DNA from: JANPLD01 sp964445765
GTDB taxonomy: Bacteria; Pseudomonadota; Alphaproteobacteria; Rickettsiales; UBA8987
Direction of reading: 5' to 3'
DNA: 64,000 nucleotides
NCBI GenBank assembly: GCA_964445765.1
Contig: CAYULD010000002.1
Coordinates: 1 to 64,000 of the forward strand
Under the pieces are notes generated by a model. The model saw only the letters and a list, made by a program, of their open reading frames with translations. It was not told where the DNA came from and did not search any database. Shown here piece by piece: positions 16,808-25,915 of this stretch. Every line of letters begins with the position of its first letter. Within the stretch, counting starts at the first letter, position 1. Made by a program: the position numbers and the translations under genes.

Positions 16808-17961
16808 AAAATATTAACATAGCAATAATTGTTGCAGGTGGGAGTGGCACAAGAATAGGCTTAGAAACCCCAAAGCAATATCTCAAAATTAATGATAAAT
16901 ATATTTTAGAAAAAACAATTTCTGCCTTCATTAGCAATTATTTGATAGATTTTATTCAAATTGTAATAGCTGAAAATCATCTTAATTTTTATAATGAAGC
17001 TATATCTAAAATTTCTGATAATGAAAAATTATTACCAGTTATTTTTGGCGGGCAGAATAGGCAAAATTCTGTTCAAAATGGTTTAATTGCTATTTCAAAA
17101 CTTAACCCAAAAAATGTTTTAATTCATGATGCAGTTCGCCCCTTTTTATCACAAGATTTAATCACGAATATTATAAATAAACTTAACCAAGAAGTTTATA
17201 AAGCCTGTATTCCAGTTGTAAAAATTACTGATAGCGTAAAAGAGTTAAAAGATGAATTAATACATAAAAATATTTTAAGGGAAAACCTAGCAATCGCACA
17301 AACTCCGCAAGGTTTTGATTTTGAATTAATCTATAATTTACACCATAAATATTCTGATAAAAATCTCTCAGATGATTCTTGGCTTGTTGAGTTAGCTCAA
17401 GAGAAAATTTGCGTTATTGATGGCGAAAAATCTAATTATAAAATTACCACAATGGAAGATTTAGAAAGAGCAAGAAAGGAAAACTCAGAAACTAGAATTG
17501 GTAGCGGTTTTGATGTTCACCAATTTGAAGAAGGTGATGAGGTTATTTTATGCGGAATTAAAATTCCCTATCATAAAAAATTAAAAGGCCATTCTGATGC
17601 AGATTGTGCTTGGCACGCATTAACTGATGCAATTTTAGGTGCAATAAGTGAAGGTGATATTGGTGAGCATTTTCCTGATAATAACCCTGAGTGGAAGAAT
17701 GCAGATTCAAAAATATTTCTACAATATGCTAATAATTTATTGCTAAAAAAGGGTGGCAAAATTATTAATGCGGATATTACAATTATCTGTGAAAATCCTA
17801 AGCTAAAAAATTATAAAAAATTAATGCAAAAATATACCGCAGACGCACTCGGAATTTCAGAAGATAGAGTTAATATCAAAGCCACCACCACTGAAAAGCT
17901 TGGCTTTCTAGGCAGAGGCGAAGGCCTTGCCACCAATGCAGTTGTTAGTATTCAGATTTAG
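16801..17961 (+). CDS. ispDF: Bifunctional IspD/IspF (MEP pathway)
   Basis: Fusion of 2-C-methyl-D-erythritol 4-phosphate cytidylyltransferase and 2,4-cyclodiphosphate synthase. IspD is about 1-220, with IIVAGGSGTRIGLETPKQYL at the N-terminus and HDAVRPF near 110. IspF is about 228-386, with RIGSGFDVHQFEEGD, the zinc ligands in DVH, and HSDADCAWHALTDAILGA. The fusion is common in Alphaproteobacteria. It supplies isoprenoid precursors for quinones, undecaprenyl phosphate and heme A. The end overlaps the convergent photolyase stop by 17 bp. Confidence 0.96.
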   Translation: MVKNINIAIIVAGGSGTRIGLETPKQYLKINDKYILEKTISAFISNYLIDFIQIVIAENHLNFYNEAISKISDNEKLLPVIFGGQNRQNSVQNGLIAISKLNPKNVLIHDAVRPFLSQDLITNIINKLNQEVYKACIPVVKITDSVKELKDELIHKNILRENLAIAQTPQGFDFELIYNLHHKYSDKNLSDDSWLVELAQEKICVIDGEKSNYKITTMEDLERARKENSETRIGSGFDVHQFEEGDEVILCGIKIPYHKKLKGHSDADCAWHALTDAILGAISEGDIGEHFPDNNPEWKNADSKIFLQYANNLLLKKGGKIINADITIICENPKLKNYKKLMQKYTADALGISEDRVNIKATTTEKLGFLGRGEGLATNAVVSIQI

Positions 17962-19495
17962 TAAAACTTTCTAAAATAAATTCTTCTGATTGTTTTTTTA
18001 TCTGCAAAATTTCTTCTTCTGATTTTCTTTTTAGATTTTGATAAGTAAATTTTAACCTTAGGTTTGAAGCAAGTTTTGTCTGATTTTTAATCATAAAATT
18101 CCAATATAAAAAATTAAATGGGCAGGCATCTTTTCCAGTAGTTTTATTCACATCATATTTGCAATTCTTACAAAAGTTAGACATTCTATTCACATATTTT
18201 CCACTGGTAGCATAAGGTTTTGAGCCAACTATACCACCATCTGCATATATAGACATTCCGTGAGTATTGGGCAGTTCAACCCATTCAAATGCATCTGCAT
18301 AAACTGCCATATACCATAAATTAATTTCATCAGGATTTATGCCAGAAATTAGGGCAAAATTTCCAGTAATCATCAAGCGTTGAATATGATGCGAATATGC
18401 ATTTTGTTCAGTTTGATGAACAACATTTTTAATGCAATTCATTTCGGTTTTGGTGCTATCCCAGTAAAAATTGGGTAGATTTTCTTTTGCATTAAAATAA
18501 TTTTTACTTTTATATTCAGGCATATATAGCCAATAAATACCTCTTATATATTCTCGCCAACCTATAATTTGACGGATAAAACCTTCCGCAGAATTTATAT
18601 CACATTTGCCCTCAAAATATGCTTTTTCAACCTTTTTGCAACATTCTAGAGGGTCAAGCAAACCAACATTTAGATATAATGAAATTACTGAATGAAACCC
18701 AAAATCTAAATCATTCCGCATTGCATCTTGATATTTTCCAAAATTATTTAAGCGATTTTCAATGAAATCATCAAAGCAAATTTCAGCCTGTTTTGAGGTA
18801 ACTGCATAAATGAAATTATTTAGACTGCCAAAATTTTTAGAAAAATATTTTTCAACCAATTCTAAAACTTCTTTTGTTATTTTGTCAGGTTTTATTTCTG
18901 CAATCTTTGGCGGTTTTATTGAATCTGGCATTGCCTCACGATTTTCCGCATCATAATTCCATTTATCACCAATTGGCTTATTAAACTTCATTAATAAACC
19001 AGTTTTTTGTCGCATTTTACGATAAAAAAACTCCATAACTAGGCTTTTTTTACCTTTAGCAAATTCTTGAAAATCTTTATGAGTTGCAATAAATCTGTTA
19101 TCTTCCCTAATTTCAACTTCTATTGAAAATTTTTCCTGCCAAGATTTTATATATTCCTGCACCCGATATTCTGAGGCTTCAGTGATAATAATTTTTTGTG
19201 GTGAAAATTTTTTTAATATTTCAGAAAGTTCAGATTCAAATGATTTTGTAGGTTTATCAGTATTAAATTTTATATATTCAATTTGAAAATTTTTCTCTTT
19301 AAGCTCTTCGCAAAAATGCCGCATTGCTGAAAAAATAAAGGCAATTTTTTTCTTATGATGAGGAACATAATTTGTCTCTTCCTGAACTTCACACATTAAA
19401 ATTAAATCTTCATCTTGTGAAAAATTTTCTAGTGATGAAATTTTATGAGATAATTGATCCCCAAGAATGAAAATAAGATTTCTAATTTTTTTCAT
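17945..19495 (-). CDS. FeS-type photolyase / cryptochrome-related protein
   Basis: Member of the FeS-BCP group (Agrobacterium PhrB type), light-dependent (6-4) photoproduct repair or blue-light sensing with FAD. The N-terminal domain begins NLIFILGDQLSH. The iron-sulfur cysteines are visible as one in MNCIKNVVHQTEQNAYSHHI and three in NFCKNCKYDVNKTTGKDACP. The conserved HGMSIYADGGIVGSKPY segment is present. I start at ATG 19495 (MKKIRN), since a further six residues upstream add only an unrelated leader. It overlaps the SDR gene by 14 bp, so it is the last gene of the cluster. Confidence 0.9.
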   Translation of the reverse strand: MKKIRNLIFILGDQLSHKISSLENFSQDEDLILMCEVQEETNYVPHHKKKIAFIFSAMRHFCEELKEKNFQIEYIKFNTDKPTKSFESELSEILKKFSPQKIIITEASEYRVQEYIKSWQEKFSIEVEIREDNRFIATHKDFQEFAKGKKSLVMEFFYRKMRQKTGLLMKFNKPIGDKWNYDAENREAMPDSIKPPKIAEIKPDKITKEVLELVEKYFSKNFGSLNNFIYAVTSKQAEICFDDFIENRLNNFGKYQDAMRNDLDFGFHSVISLYLNVGLLDPLECCKKVEKAYFEGKCDINSAEGFIRQIIGWREYIRGIYWLYMPEYKSKNYFNAKENLPNFYWDSTKTEMNCIKNVVHQTEQNAYSHHIQRLMITGNFALISGINPDEINLWYMAVYADAFEWVELPNTHGMSIYADGGIVGSKPYATSGKYVNRMSNFCKNCKYDVNKTTGKDACPFNFLYWNFMIKNQTKLASNLRLKFTYQNLKRKSEEEILQIKKQSEEFILESFTKSEY

Positions 19496-20261
19496 TAACA
19501 AAATTTTTGGCAAAAATTTTCATCAAATCAATATATATCCAAGTTGGAATAATTCTGATAAATTTCATTATGTAAGTAAATCTTTTTGGAAAGTGAATTT
19601 CAAAACAGCAAGATTTTAAGCCTTTTACAATGCGTTTTGCAGCATCATCTGCATCAATAATAAAAGGCATTGTAAAATCATTTTTATCTGTGAGCCTAGT
19701 TTTTACAAAACCGGGATTAATAATTTTTATATCAACATTTTTATTTTCAATCGCTAAACTTTCGGCATAATTTATAAGTGCGGCTTTGGTTGCACAATAA
19801 GGTTGCCCAGAAGGAAGCCCTCTAAAACCAGCAACACTGGCACATAAAGCAATTTGTTTTTCTTGATTTTGAGATTTCTGAAAATGAGGCAAAACTGCGT
19901 GAACTACATTTAATGCCCCAGTAAAATTTACTTCTATGATATTTTTTGCAATGTTAATATCGCTATAACCCGCATTTTGGTGAGGTTGATAGCCTGCTGC
20001 CATAAATATTATTGAATCTAAATTATCATTTCTGATTAATTTTTCTGCAATTTCTTTAACCTTTTCTGAATTCCTTACATCTAACGGAAATATTTTATGA
20101 TTACCTGCTTTTAGAGAGTTTTTAACTTCTTCAAGTTTTATTTCATCTCTGGCAGAAAGTATAATATCCGCACCTTCTTCAGCTAAGCATTTTGCAAGCT
20201 CCGCACCTATTCCAGTGCTTGCACCGATAATCCAAACTTTTTTATTTTGATAATTTTTCAT
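19482..20261 (-). CDS. Short-chain dehydrogenase/reductase
   Basis: NAD(P)-dependent SDR of 259 aa. The Rossmann motif GASTGIGAELA is at about 13-23, the catalytic Ser is in CASVAG, and the YxxxK is YCATK near 157. The C-terminal region has a hydrophobic end (FIRIIPTWIYIDLM) that may bind membrane or lipid. It lies between the photolyase and the DUF3833 gene in a run of overlapping genes. Homologous clusters carry the same SDR. The substrate is unknown and likely a modified fatty acyl chain, by context only. Confidence 0.85.
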   Translation of the reverse strand: MKNYQNKKVWIIGASTGIGAELAKCLAEEGADIILSARDEIKLEEVKNSLKAGNHKIFPLDVRNSEKVKEIAEKLIRNDNLDSIIFMAAGYQPHQNAGYSDINIAKNIIEVNFTGALNVVHAVLPHFQKSQNQEKQIALCASVAGFRGLPSGQPYCATKAALINYAESLAIENKNVDIKIINPGFVKTRLTDKNDFTMPFIIDADDAAKRIVKGLKSCCFEIHFPKRFTYIMKFIRIIPTWIYIDLMKIFAKNFVNEKN

Positions 20262-20784
20262 CTTCCTTTTTCATAAAAATTGTAAGCTCTGCAACGGTTA
20301 TACCAAATTTTTTGATGTATGACCTATTAATAATAACATTATCATTCATAGCCCACATCCAATCATCTAGCTTAACACGCACCATTTTTCCATCAACTTC
20401 AATATCCATCACATAATGAAAATTGAGTGAATCCCCAGCGTTTTTGCCAATCGCAATGCCGATTATATCACCTGCTTTGCCTTCAATATAATCTTCAGAA
20501 ACTTTTTTAAGTTTCCAAATTCTTTTTTGAGTTTTACCATTATAAAAAACAAAATCTTCTTCTAGAGTTCCTTCATCACCAACCCAAGTGCCTTTCATTG
20601 TAACATCAAATTTATTAACAACTTTGCCGCCCCAATCTTGCACTATTCCCCAAGCCTTAACATCACCATTAAAAAACTCTTTAACATCAAGTTTTGGTTT
20701 AGAGTTTTTATATTGTTCTACATTATGATTTACACAGCAACTAAGCATTATCGCCCCCATTAATATTGTGATTATTTTTTTCAT
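20242..20784 (-). CDS. DUF3833 lipoprotein
   Basis: 180-aa protein with a lipobox-like N-terminus (ITILMGAIMLSCCVNHN) and the DUF3833 core: FFNGDVKAWGIVQDWGGKVV, then DDWMWAMNDNVIINRSYIKKFG. It is likely an anchored lipoprotein facing the periplasm. It overlaps the MFS gene by 44 bp and the SDR by 20 bp, so the cluster is translated together. The function of DUF3833 is not established. Confidence 0.82.
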   Translation of the reverse strand: MKKIITILMGAIMLSCCVNHNVEQYKNSKPKLDVKEFFNGDVKAWGIVQDWGGKVVNKFDVTMKGTWVGDEGTLEEDFVFYNGKTQKRIWKLKKVSEDYIEGKAGDIIGIAIGKNAGDSLNFHYVMDIEVDGKMVRVKLDDWMWAMNDNVIINRSYIKKFGITVAELTIFMKKEDEKLSK

Positions 20785-22006
20785 TTTTAACCTCTTTTAG
20801 AGTTATGATTAGTAATAATATCGCCAGTAATTTTACTAAACACGGAATAACCGCATATAATATTGAAAGTAAATTTAAGGCATCATCATTATTAATTTTA
20901 CCTGTTGAGAAATTTATTTCATTAAGAGCTATAAATGATATTCCAGATGCTAACGCTAATGAAATTTTTGAGAGGAAAGCCAAAACCGAATAATCTGTGG
21001 TGAAATTTTTACTAACCATATCAGCTAATATTGCAGGGGGCAGGCTTAATTCTCCACCAAATGCAAAGCCTGAAATCAAGCAAATTAGCAGATATGGTGT
21101 TAAATCTCCGCTTTCTAAATTTGCTGCCCAAATAAAAATAATTATGGCAATAAACATTGCCAAACTCCAAGCATTAATTTTGTTTAATTTTTTAGAAATA
21201 AAATTCCAAAATGGCATTGAAAGCCCAGCTGATAGAAAATATACAAGCAAAAAAAGCCCCAGATAATTTTCTAAATTTAATTTATCTCTAACAAAAAAGA
21301 TAATTAAAACCGCAGGTATTGAAGAGGCAAAAATAGAAATAAAATATGTAGAATAAAATTTTTTCTTTTGCTTAATTGAGTTAAAAAAATCTCGCCAAGA
21401 AAAATTATTATTAGGGCTTGGAAGATTAGTTTTTTTCAGCCAAAAATTTATAAAAATAATTGCAAAAAAAACTAAAATAAAAATCATTATTAGCGAGTAA
21501 GAAAAATATAGACTTTTGACAGAAAATTCTTTTAGTATTGAAGGCAATGTAACCGCAAAAATAAGCCCTATTAAGCCAAGTGATTCTCTAAAAGTTGAGA
21601 TTTTAGTTTTAAGATTATAATCATCACTCCAAACGCCACCATAAGCATTCAAATTTATGGTTATTATGCTAAACCCTAGCGTAGCAAAGAAAATTGAAAA
21701 TAAAAACCAATAAAAATAATTAAATTGAGGGTTGAAAATTGCAAAAAAACCTATCGCAGTAAGTGTAACACCCAATGCAAAAATAAGATTTTTCTTGTGA
21801 AAATATTTATCACTTAAAACGCCAATTAGTGGGTCAGTTATTGCATCAATAAATCGTAAAAAAAGTAAGGCAAAACCTATCTGAGCAAGGCTTATATTAA
21901 GCTCTTTAGCATAAAAATCAGGGGCGAGTATATATAGCGGAATGCCTGCCATTGCAACGGGCAGTGCCATTAAAGAATATAAAAAAATTTGAGAATTTTT
22001 TATCAC
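20741..22006 (-). CDS. MFS transporter of the glycoside-pentoside-hexuronide type
   Basis: 421 aa with about 12 membrane segments. The first contains LMALPVAMAGIPLYILAPDFY. The loop RFIDAITDPLIGVLSDKY is the GPH-family signature between helices 2 and 3. In related oxidative-stress clusters this gene is annotated as a sugar:cation symporter, but the neighbours are lipid and photolyase genes, so a lipid-related substrate is possible. It sits 2 bp from the chalcone-isomerase-like gene. Confidence 0.85.
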   Translation of the reverse strand: MIKNSQIFLYSLMALPVAMAGIPLYILAPDFYAKELNISLAQIGFALLFLRFIDAITDPLIGVLSDKYFHKKNLIFALGVTLTAIGFFAIFNPQFNYFYWFLFSIFFATLGFSIITINLNAYGGVWSDDYNLKTKISTFRESLGLIGLIFAVTLPSILKEFSVKSLYFSYSLIMIFILVFFAIIFINFWLKKTNLPSPNNNFSWRDFFNSIKQKKKFYSTYFISIFASSIPAVLIIFFVRDKLNLENYLGLFLLVYFLSAGLSMPFWNFISKKLNKINAWSLAMFIAIIIFIWAANLESGDLTPYLLICLISGFAFGGELSLPPAILADMVSKNFTTDYSVLAFLSKISLALASGISFIALNEINFSTGKINNDDALNLLSILYAVIPCLVKLLAILLLIITLKEVKNEKNNHNINGGDNA

Positions 22007-22008
22007 AT

Positions 22009-22563
22009 TTAATTTTGTTTTTTAGCAAGCAGTGATTTTCTAAGGCTTGGGGCAGAGGTTTTTTCACTCAGCCATATTTCAAAGAATTTTTTAGCAAAAT
22101 ATTCATCTTTCATTTCACCAATAACTTTACCATTATTTAGAAAAACCGCTGTTTTCTGCTTTGTATAAATACCAGTTAAAATTTGATTTTCATTAACATC
22201 TGGAAAAATTTTTAATAAATCATTTTGCCATTTTGAAAGCAAATTTTCATCTTTGACGCCGTGCTTTTTTAGCTCGTCAATTGTGCTTTTAACAATATCT
22301 GAACCCTTGAAAGACATTTGATATCTAAGTTTTAATGCGAAGGGGTTTTCTTGATTAAAACTGCCATTATCTGCATATAATTTCGCATCATAAATATCCC
22401 AAAAGAAAAAACTAAATGAGCCTTCACCAACTTTTTGCGGATTAGAAATATAATTTTTTAGATAGCCAATTTCAGTAAAATGGTTTGTTTTAGAATTTGA
22501 AAATGCCAACGAATTTGCAAAAAAAACTAGGAAAAATAAACTAATGTAAAAAATTTTATTCAT
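22009..22563 (-). CDS. Chalcone-isomerase-like periplasmic protein
   Basis: 184 aa with a clear signal sequence (KIFYISLFFLVFFANSLAFS) followed by the chalcone isomerase-like fold: VGEGSFSFFFWDIYDAKLYA and the C-terminal FFEIWLSEKTSAPSLRKSLL. Bacterial members lack flavonoid chemistry and are often linked to fatty-acid binding. The gene is 7 bp after the cfa-like gene, on the same strand. Confidence 0.82.
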   Translation of the reverse strand: MNKIFYISLFFLVFFANSLAFSNSKTNHFTEIGYLKNYISNPQKVGEGSFSFFFWDIYDAKLYADNGSFNQENPFALKLRYQMSFKGSDIVKSTIDELKKHGVKDENLLSKWQNDLLKIFPDVNENQILTGIYTKQKTAVFLNNGKVIGEMKDEYFAKKFFEIWLSEKTSAPSLRKSLLAKKQN

Positions 22564-22570
22564 AATTTTT

Positions 22571-23743
22571 CTATGAGTTGTTAACTAATGCAACTTGCAT
22601 TACATTTGTTCTTTCGCTTGAAAAGCTCGCAATACAAGTTGCAAGATATAATCTCCAGATGCGAATAAATTTATCATCAAAACCAAGCATTTTTACTTTT
22701 CTAACTTGTGCATCAAAATTCTTAAGCCATTTATCAAGGGTGATTGCGTAATGAGTTCCAAAATTGAATTTATCGGCAATTTTTAAGCCTGCCTTATTTG
22801 CCTCATATTCAAAGCGAGATTCAGAGGGCAACATTCCGCCCGGAAAAATAAAACTTCTAATCATATCGCCACTTTTACGATAGGCTTCAAATAACTCATC
22901 TTTAATGGTAATAGTTTGAATAATTGCCTTACCCTTTTCTTTTAATAGAGAAGAAATTTTGCTAAAATAAATTGGCCAATATTTTTCACCAACTGCTTCA
23001 AACATTTCAATTGAAACGATATTATCAAATTTGCCTTTCTGCTTGCGATAATCTTCAATTACAATGTCAGAATTATTGCAGATATTAGAAATTCTTTCCC
23101 TTGCAAAATTATATTGTTGATTAGAAATTGTGATGCCTTTAATGCGGTGATCTTTTTGAGTGATAGCACGCTCTGCAAAGCCACCCCAGCCACAACCAAT
23201 TTCTAAAACATCTGAAGGGTTATTGCCAATTAATTCAAGAATTCTATCATATTTATTATATTGTGCTTGGGTTAAATCTTCCTGTTTGCTGTTAAAAATA
23301 GCTGAAGAATATGTCATTGTTGGGTCAAGCCATAAGGAATAAAATTCATTTCCTAAATCATAGTGTGCGTGAATGTTCCTCTTACTTCCCCTTAAAGTAT
23401 TGGAATTGAAAAAATAGAGAATTTTGGCTAAAAATTTGTAAACAGAATTGCCATAAAAATATTCATCAAAGGCTTCCTGATTTTTTATAATAAGAAAAAT
23501 TAATGCACTTAGATTATCTGAATCCCACTTGCCATCACGATAATCTTCCGCAAAGCCAACATCACCCTTTGCAACAGCATTTGCAATAATTGATAAATCA
23601 TTGATTTTTATATCTGCTCTTGGCCCTTCTTCTTTACCTTCAAACACATATTTTTTGCCTTCCGGCGTAAAAACCTCTAGCACACCGAACTTTATATTTT
23701 CAAGTGATTTGAGTAGTTGAGTGAGTGCAATTTCGTTAAACAT
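22571..23743 (-). CDS. Cyclopropane-fatty-acid synthase-like SAM methyltransferase
   Basis: 390 aa with the CFA synthase architecture. An N-terminal lipid-binding part precedes HAHYDLGNEFYSLWLDPTMTYSSAIF near 125-150 and the SAM motif VLEIGCGWGGFAE near 180-192. The downstream IVSIEMFEAVGEKYWP is also family-specific. It would methylate or cyclopropanate unsaturated acyl chains in phospholipids. It is the first gene of the six-gene cluster. Paralogues in similar clusters make furan fatty acid precursors, so I do not assign the symbol cfa. Confidence 0.9.
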   Translation of the reverse strand: MFNEIALTQLLKSLENIKFGVLEVFTPEGKKYVFEGKEEGPRADIKINDLSIIANAVAKGDVGFAEDYRDGKWDSDNLSALIFLIIKNQEAFDEYFYGNSVYKFLAKILYFFNSNTLRGSKRNIHAHYDLGNEFYSLWLDPTMTYSSAIFNSKQEDLTQAQYNKYDRILELIGNNPSDVLEIGCGWGGFAERAITQKDHRIKGITISNQQYNFARERISNICNNSDIVIEDYRKQKGKFDNIVSIEMFEAVGEKYWPIYFSKISSLLKEKGKAIIQTITIKDELFEAYRKSGDMIRSFIFPGGMLPSESRFEYEANKAGLKIADKFNFGTHYAITLDKWLKNFDAQVRKVKMLGFDDKFIRIWRLYLATCIASFSSERTNVMQVALVNNS

Positions 23744-23828
23744 TTTAATATTATTTTTTAAGCAATTCTATATAGTATAATCTTTAAGACAAGGTTTGAA
23801 ATTTAACTTTTTGTAATTAGATGATAGA

Positions 23829-24614
23829 ATGCTAAAAATACCAAAAATCTTTGGAATTGTGAATATTACACCTGATTCATTCAGTGATGGTGGGTTATAT
23901 CAAAATGCTATGAAAGCCTATGAGCAAGCGGAAATACTTGCAGATGAAGGCGCGGATATAATTGATGTTGGTGCAGAATCTACAAGGCCAAACGCTGAGA
24001 TTTTAACTATAAATGAAGAATGGCGTAGGCTTAAAGATTTTTTTGAACTTTGCTATAAAAACAACTTCAAAACACCTATAAGCATTGATAGCAGAAACCC
24101 AGAAACCATTGAAAAAGCATTAGATTTAGGGGGGGAGATTATAAATGATGTTAGCGGTTTATCTAATGAAAAAATTATAAATTTAGCATTAAAATATTCT
24201 GTAAAAGCCGTTTTTATGCATAGCCTAACTATTCCGGCTGATAAAAATATTACCCTGCCAGAAAATATTAATGTGGTGGAGCATCTGAAAATCTGGGCGT
24301 TAGAGAAGATTAACTTTCTAAAAAGTAAAAATCTTAAAACTGAAAATTTAATTTTTGATGTTGGTATTGGTTTTGGTAAAACAATTAGCCAAAATTGGGA
24401 TATAGTTAATAATGCGGAAGAATTTTTATCCTTAGAAACCCCTGTTTTAATTGGTCATTCGGAAAAATCTTTTCTTTCAAAAATCACTGATAAACCAGCG
24501 GGGGAGAGGCTTTTGGCAACTTGTCAAATATCAAAAATCTTGGCAGAAAAAAACATTGATTATTTAAGGCTTCATAAAGTTAAAGAAAACTTAGAATTTA
24601 TTAATAATGTTTGA
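23829..24614 (+). CDS. folP: Dihydropteroate synthase
   Basis: Condenses the folK product with p-aminobenzoate. The first signature is IFGIVNITPDSFSDGG near 6-21. The second is ADEGADIIDVGAESTRPNA near 36-54. The IDSRNPETIEKAL and the VLIGHSEKSFLSKI segments are also present. The length is 261 aa. It overlaps tadA by 8 bp, suggesting translational coupling. Confidence 0.95.
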   Translation: MLKIPKIFGIVNITPDSFSDGGLYQNAMKAYEQAEILADEGADIIDVGAESTRPNAEILTINEEWRRLKDFFELCYKNNFKTPISIDSRNPETIEKALDLGGEIINDVSGLSNEKIINLALKYSVKAVFMHSLTIPADKNITLPENINVVEHLKIWALEKINFLKSKNLKTENLIFDVGIGFGKTISQNWDIVNNAEEFLSLETPVLIGHSEKSFLSKITDKPAGERLLATCQISKILAEKNIDYLRLHKVKENLEFINNV

Positions 24615-25059
24615 TTATCAAAAATTTATGAAAATTGCACTTGATGAAGCAAAAAAAGCCTCATCATTAGGTGAAGTGCCAGTTGGTGCGGTGCTTGTGA
24701 AAGATAATCAAATTATCGCTAAAGCTCATAATTTAGTTGAAGCTAAAAATGATGCCACTAACCACGCTGAAATGTTTGTTATTAAGGCAGCCTCGCAAGT
24801 TTTAGGCTCAAAAAACCTTGAAAATACAACCCTTTTTGTAACGCTTGAACCCTGCTTAATGTGTGCCACAGCCATTTCTTATGCTAGAATTTCAAAGCTA
24901 GTTTTTGCTGCATATGATGAAAAATTTGGTGCGATTGAAAATGGCGTTAGGTTATTTCAAAATCACAAAAATAACCTCTGGAAACCTGAAATTATTGGCG
25001 GAATTATGACGGAAGAATCTTCAGAATTATTAAAAAACTTTTTCAAATCTCTAAGATAA
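24607..25059 (+). CDS. tadA: tRNA-specific adenosine deaminase
   Basis: Deaminates A34 to inosine in tRNA-Arg(ACG). The zinc site is complete: NHAEMFVI supplies His and the catalytic Glu, and LEPCLMCATAI supplies two Cys. The 150-aa length is normal. It is translated from within the end of folP. A short repeat with 7-nt period follows at 25113. Confidence 0.95.
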   Translation: MFDYQKFMKIALDEAKKASSLGEVPVGAVLVKDNQIIAKAHNLVEAKNDATNHAEMFVIKAASQVLGSKNLENTTLFVTLEPCLMCATAISYARISKLVFAAYDEKFGAIENGVRLFQNHKNNLWKPEIIGGIMTEESSELLKNFFKSLR

Positions 25060-25112
25060 AAAAACATTTCAAGCTTCATTTCAATTAGAAGCAAATTGAT
25101 AGAAAACAAGGA

Positions 25113-25143
25113 AAAGGTGATAGTCAGTTATCAGTTGTCAGTT
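25113..25143. repeat. Short heptamer array
   Basis: GATAGTC, AGTTATC, AGTTGTC, AGTTTA: four degenerate heptamers in tandem between tadA and the orphan gene. The sequence is close to the complement of the array at 38411 and shares its 7-nt period. Confidence 0.6.
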
Positions 25144-25793
25144 TAATAGCGTGAAAGAGATTTTATAGCTTGGATCGCACTATTTAATCCTTCAATAGCA
25201 AGTTTAGAAATCTTATTTACAAGCCCTATAAATGAGCAACTAGTTTGCTGAACCACACTATTAGGAGCTTCTGAAAGAGCTTGTTTTCCTGCCTCTGTTG
25301 CTTTTATCTCCTGTAAAAGAGAATTTATAACATTTGTGGAGTGTCTTATGAGGGGGCTTATGTTCTGAAAATTAGTATCAAATAGCTCCCTTAATTTTTT
25401 ATCATCAATATCTGGGTTGTAGTATTCTCGAATATTATTAAAATGTTTTTGAGTTTCATTGCCTCCATGTTTATTTTCGTAGCAAACTGTATTCTGTATG
25501 CCCTGTAAATAAGTACATGCAAAATAATCTTTAAATAATTTCAAAAATTCCTCAGGATTATTTGGTGATATTACTTGGTTACTTTTCCCTCCATTTTTTG
25601 AGTATAAAAATTCAAAATTATTATCTATTTTTCTAACACCTAACATGTCTTTGTCAATAATCTTCCCATTCACATATTCAGAAATCAAAACAAGAAAAAT
25701 TATATTTCTACTTAGAACCACCTTTTCAAACTCACTTAAAATTCTTGAGTGAAGATCAGTAAACTCGCCTAAATCTATATTCTCAGTTTTCAT
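25143..25793 (-). CDS. Hypothetical protein, no recognised family
   Basis: 216-aa soluble, largely helical protein starting MKTENIDLGEFTDLHSRILS. There is no signal sequence. A mildly hydrophobic stretch NIIFLVLISEY lies near residue 30 and a small amphipathic helix at the end (INKISKLAIEGLNSAIQAIK region, partial). I see no catalytic motif. It stands alone between tadA and ileS on the opposite strand and its stop is at the edge of a heptamer array. Real coding is likely from the continuous frame and codon use. Confidence 0.6.
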   Translation of the reverse strand: MKTENIDLGEFTDLHSRILSEFEKVVLSRNIIFLVLISEYVNGKIIDKDMLGVRKIDNNFEFLYSKNGGKSNQVISPNNPEEFLKLFKDYFACTYLQGIQNTVCYENKHGGNETQKHFNNIREYYNPDIDDKKLRELFDTNFQNISPLIRHSTNVINSLLQEIKATEAGKQALSEAPNSVVQQTSCSFIGLVNKISKLAIEGLNSAIQAIKSLSRY

Positions 25794-25915
25794 AACTAAT
25801 TTGTGGATTTTTGTCGGAGTATAACCAAAATTCGTTAAATAAAGGTTAACGCTTGTATTTTTGGCGAATTATATTATTTAAGGTACATAAAAATAAGTAA
25901 AAACAAATAGATAGA

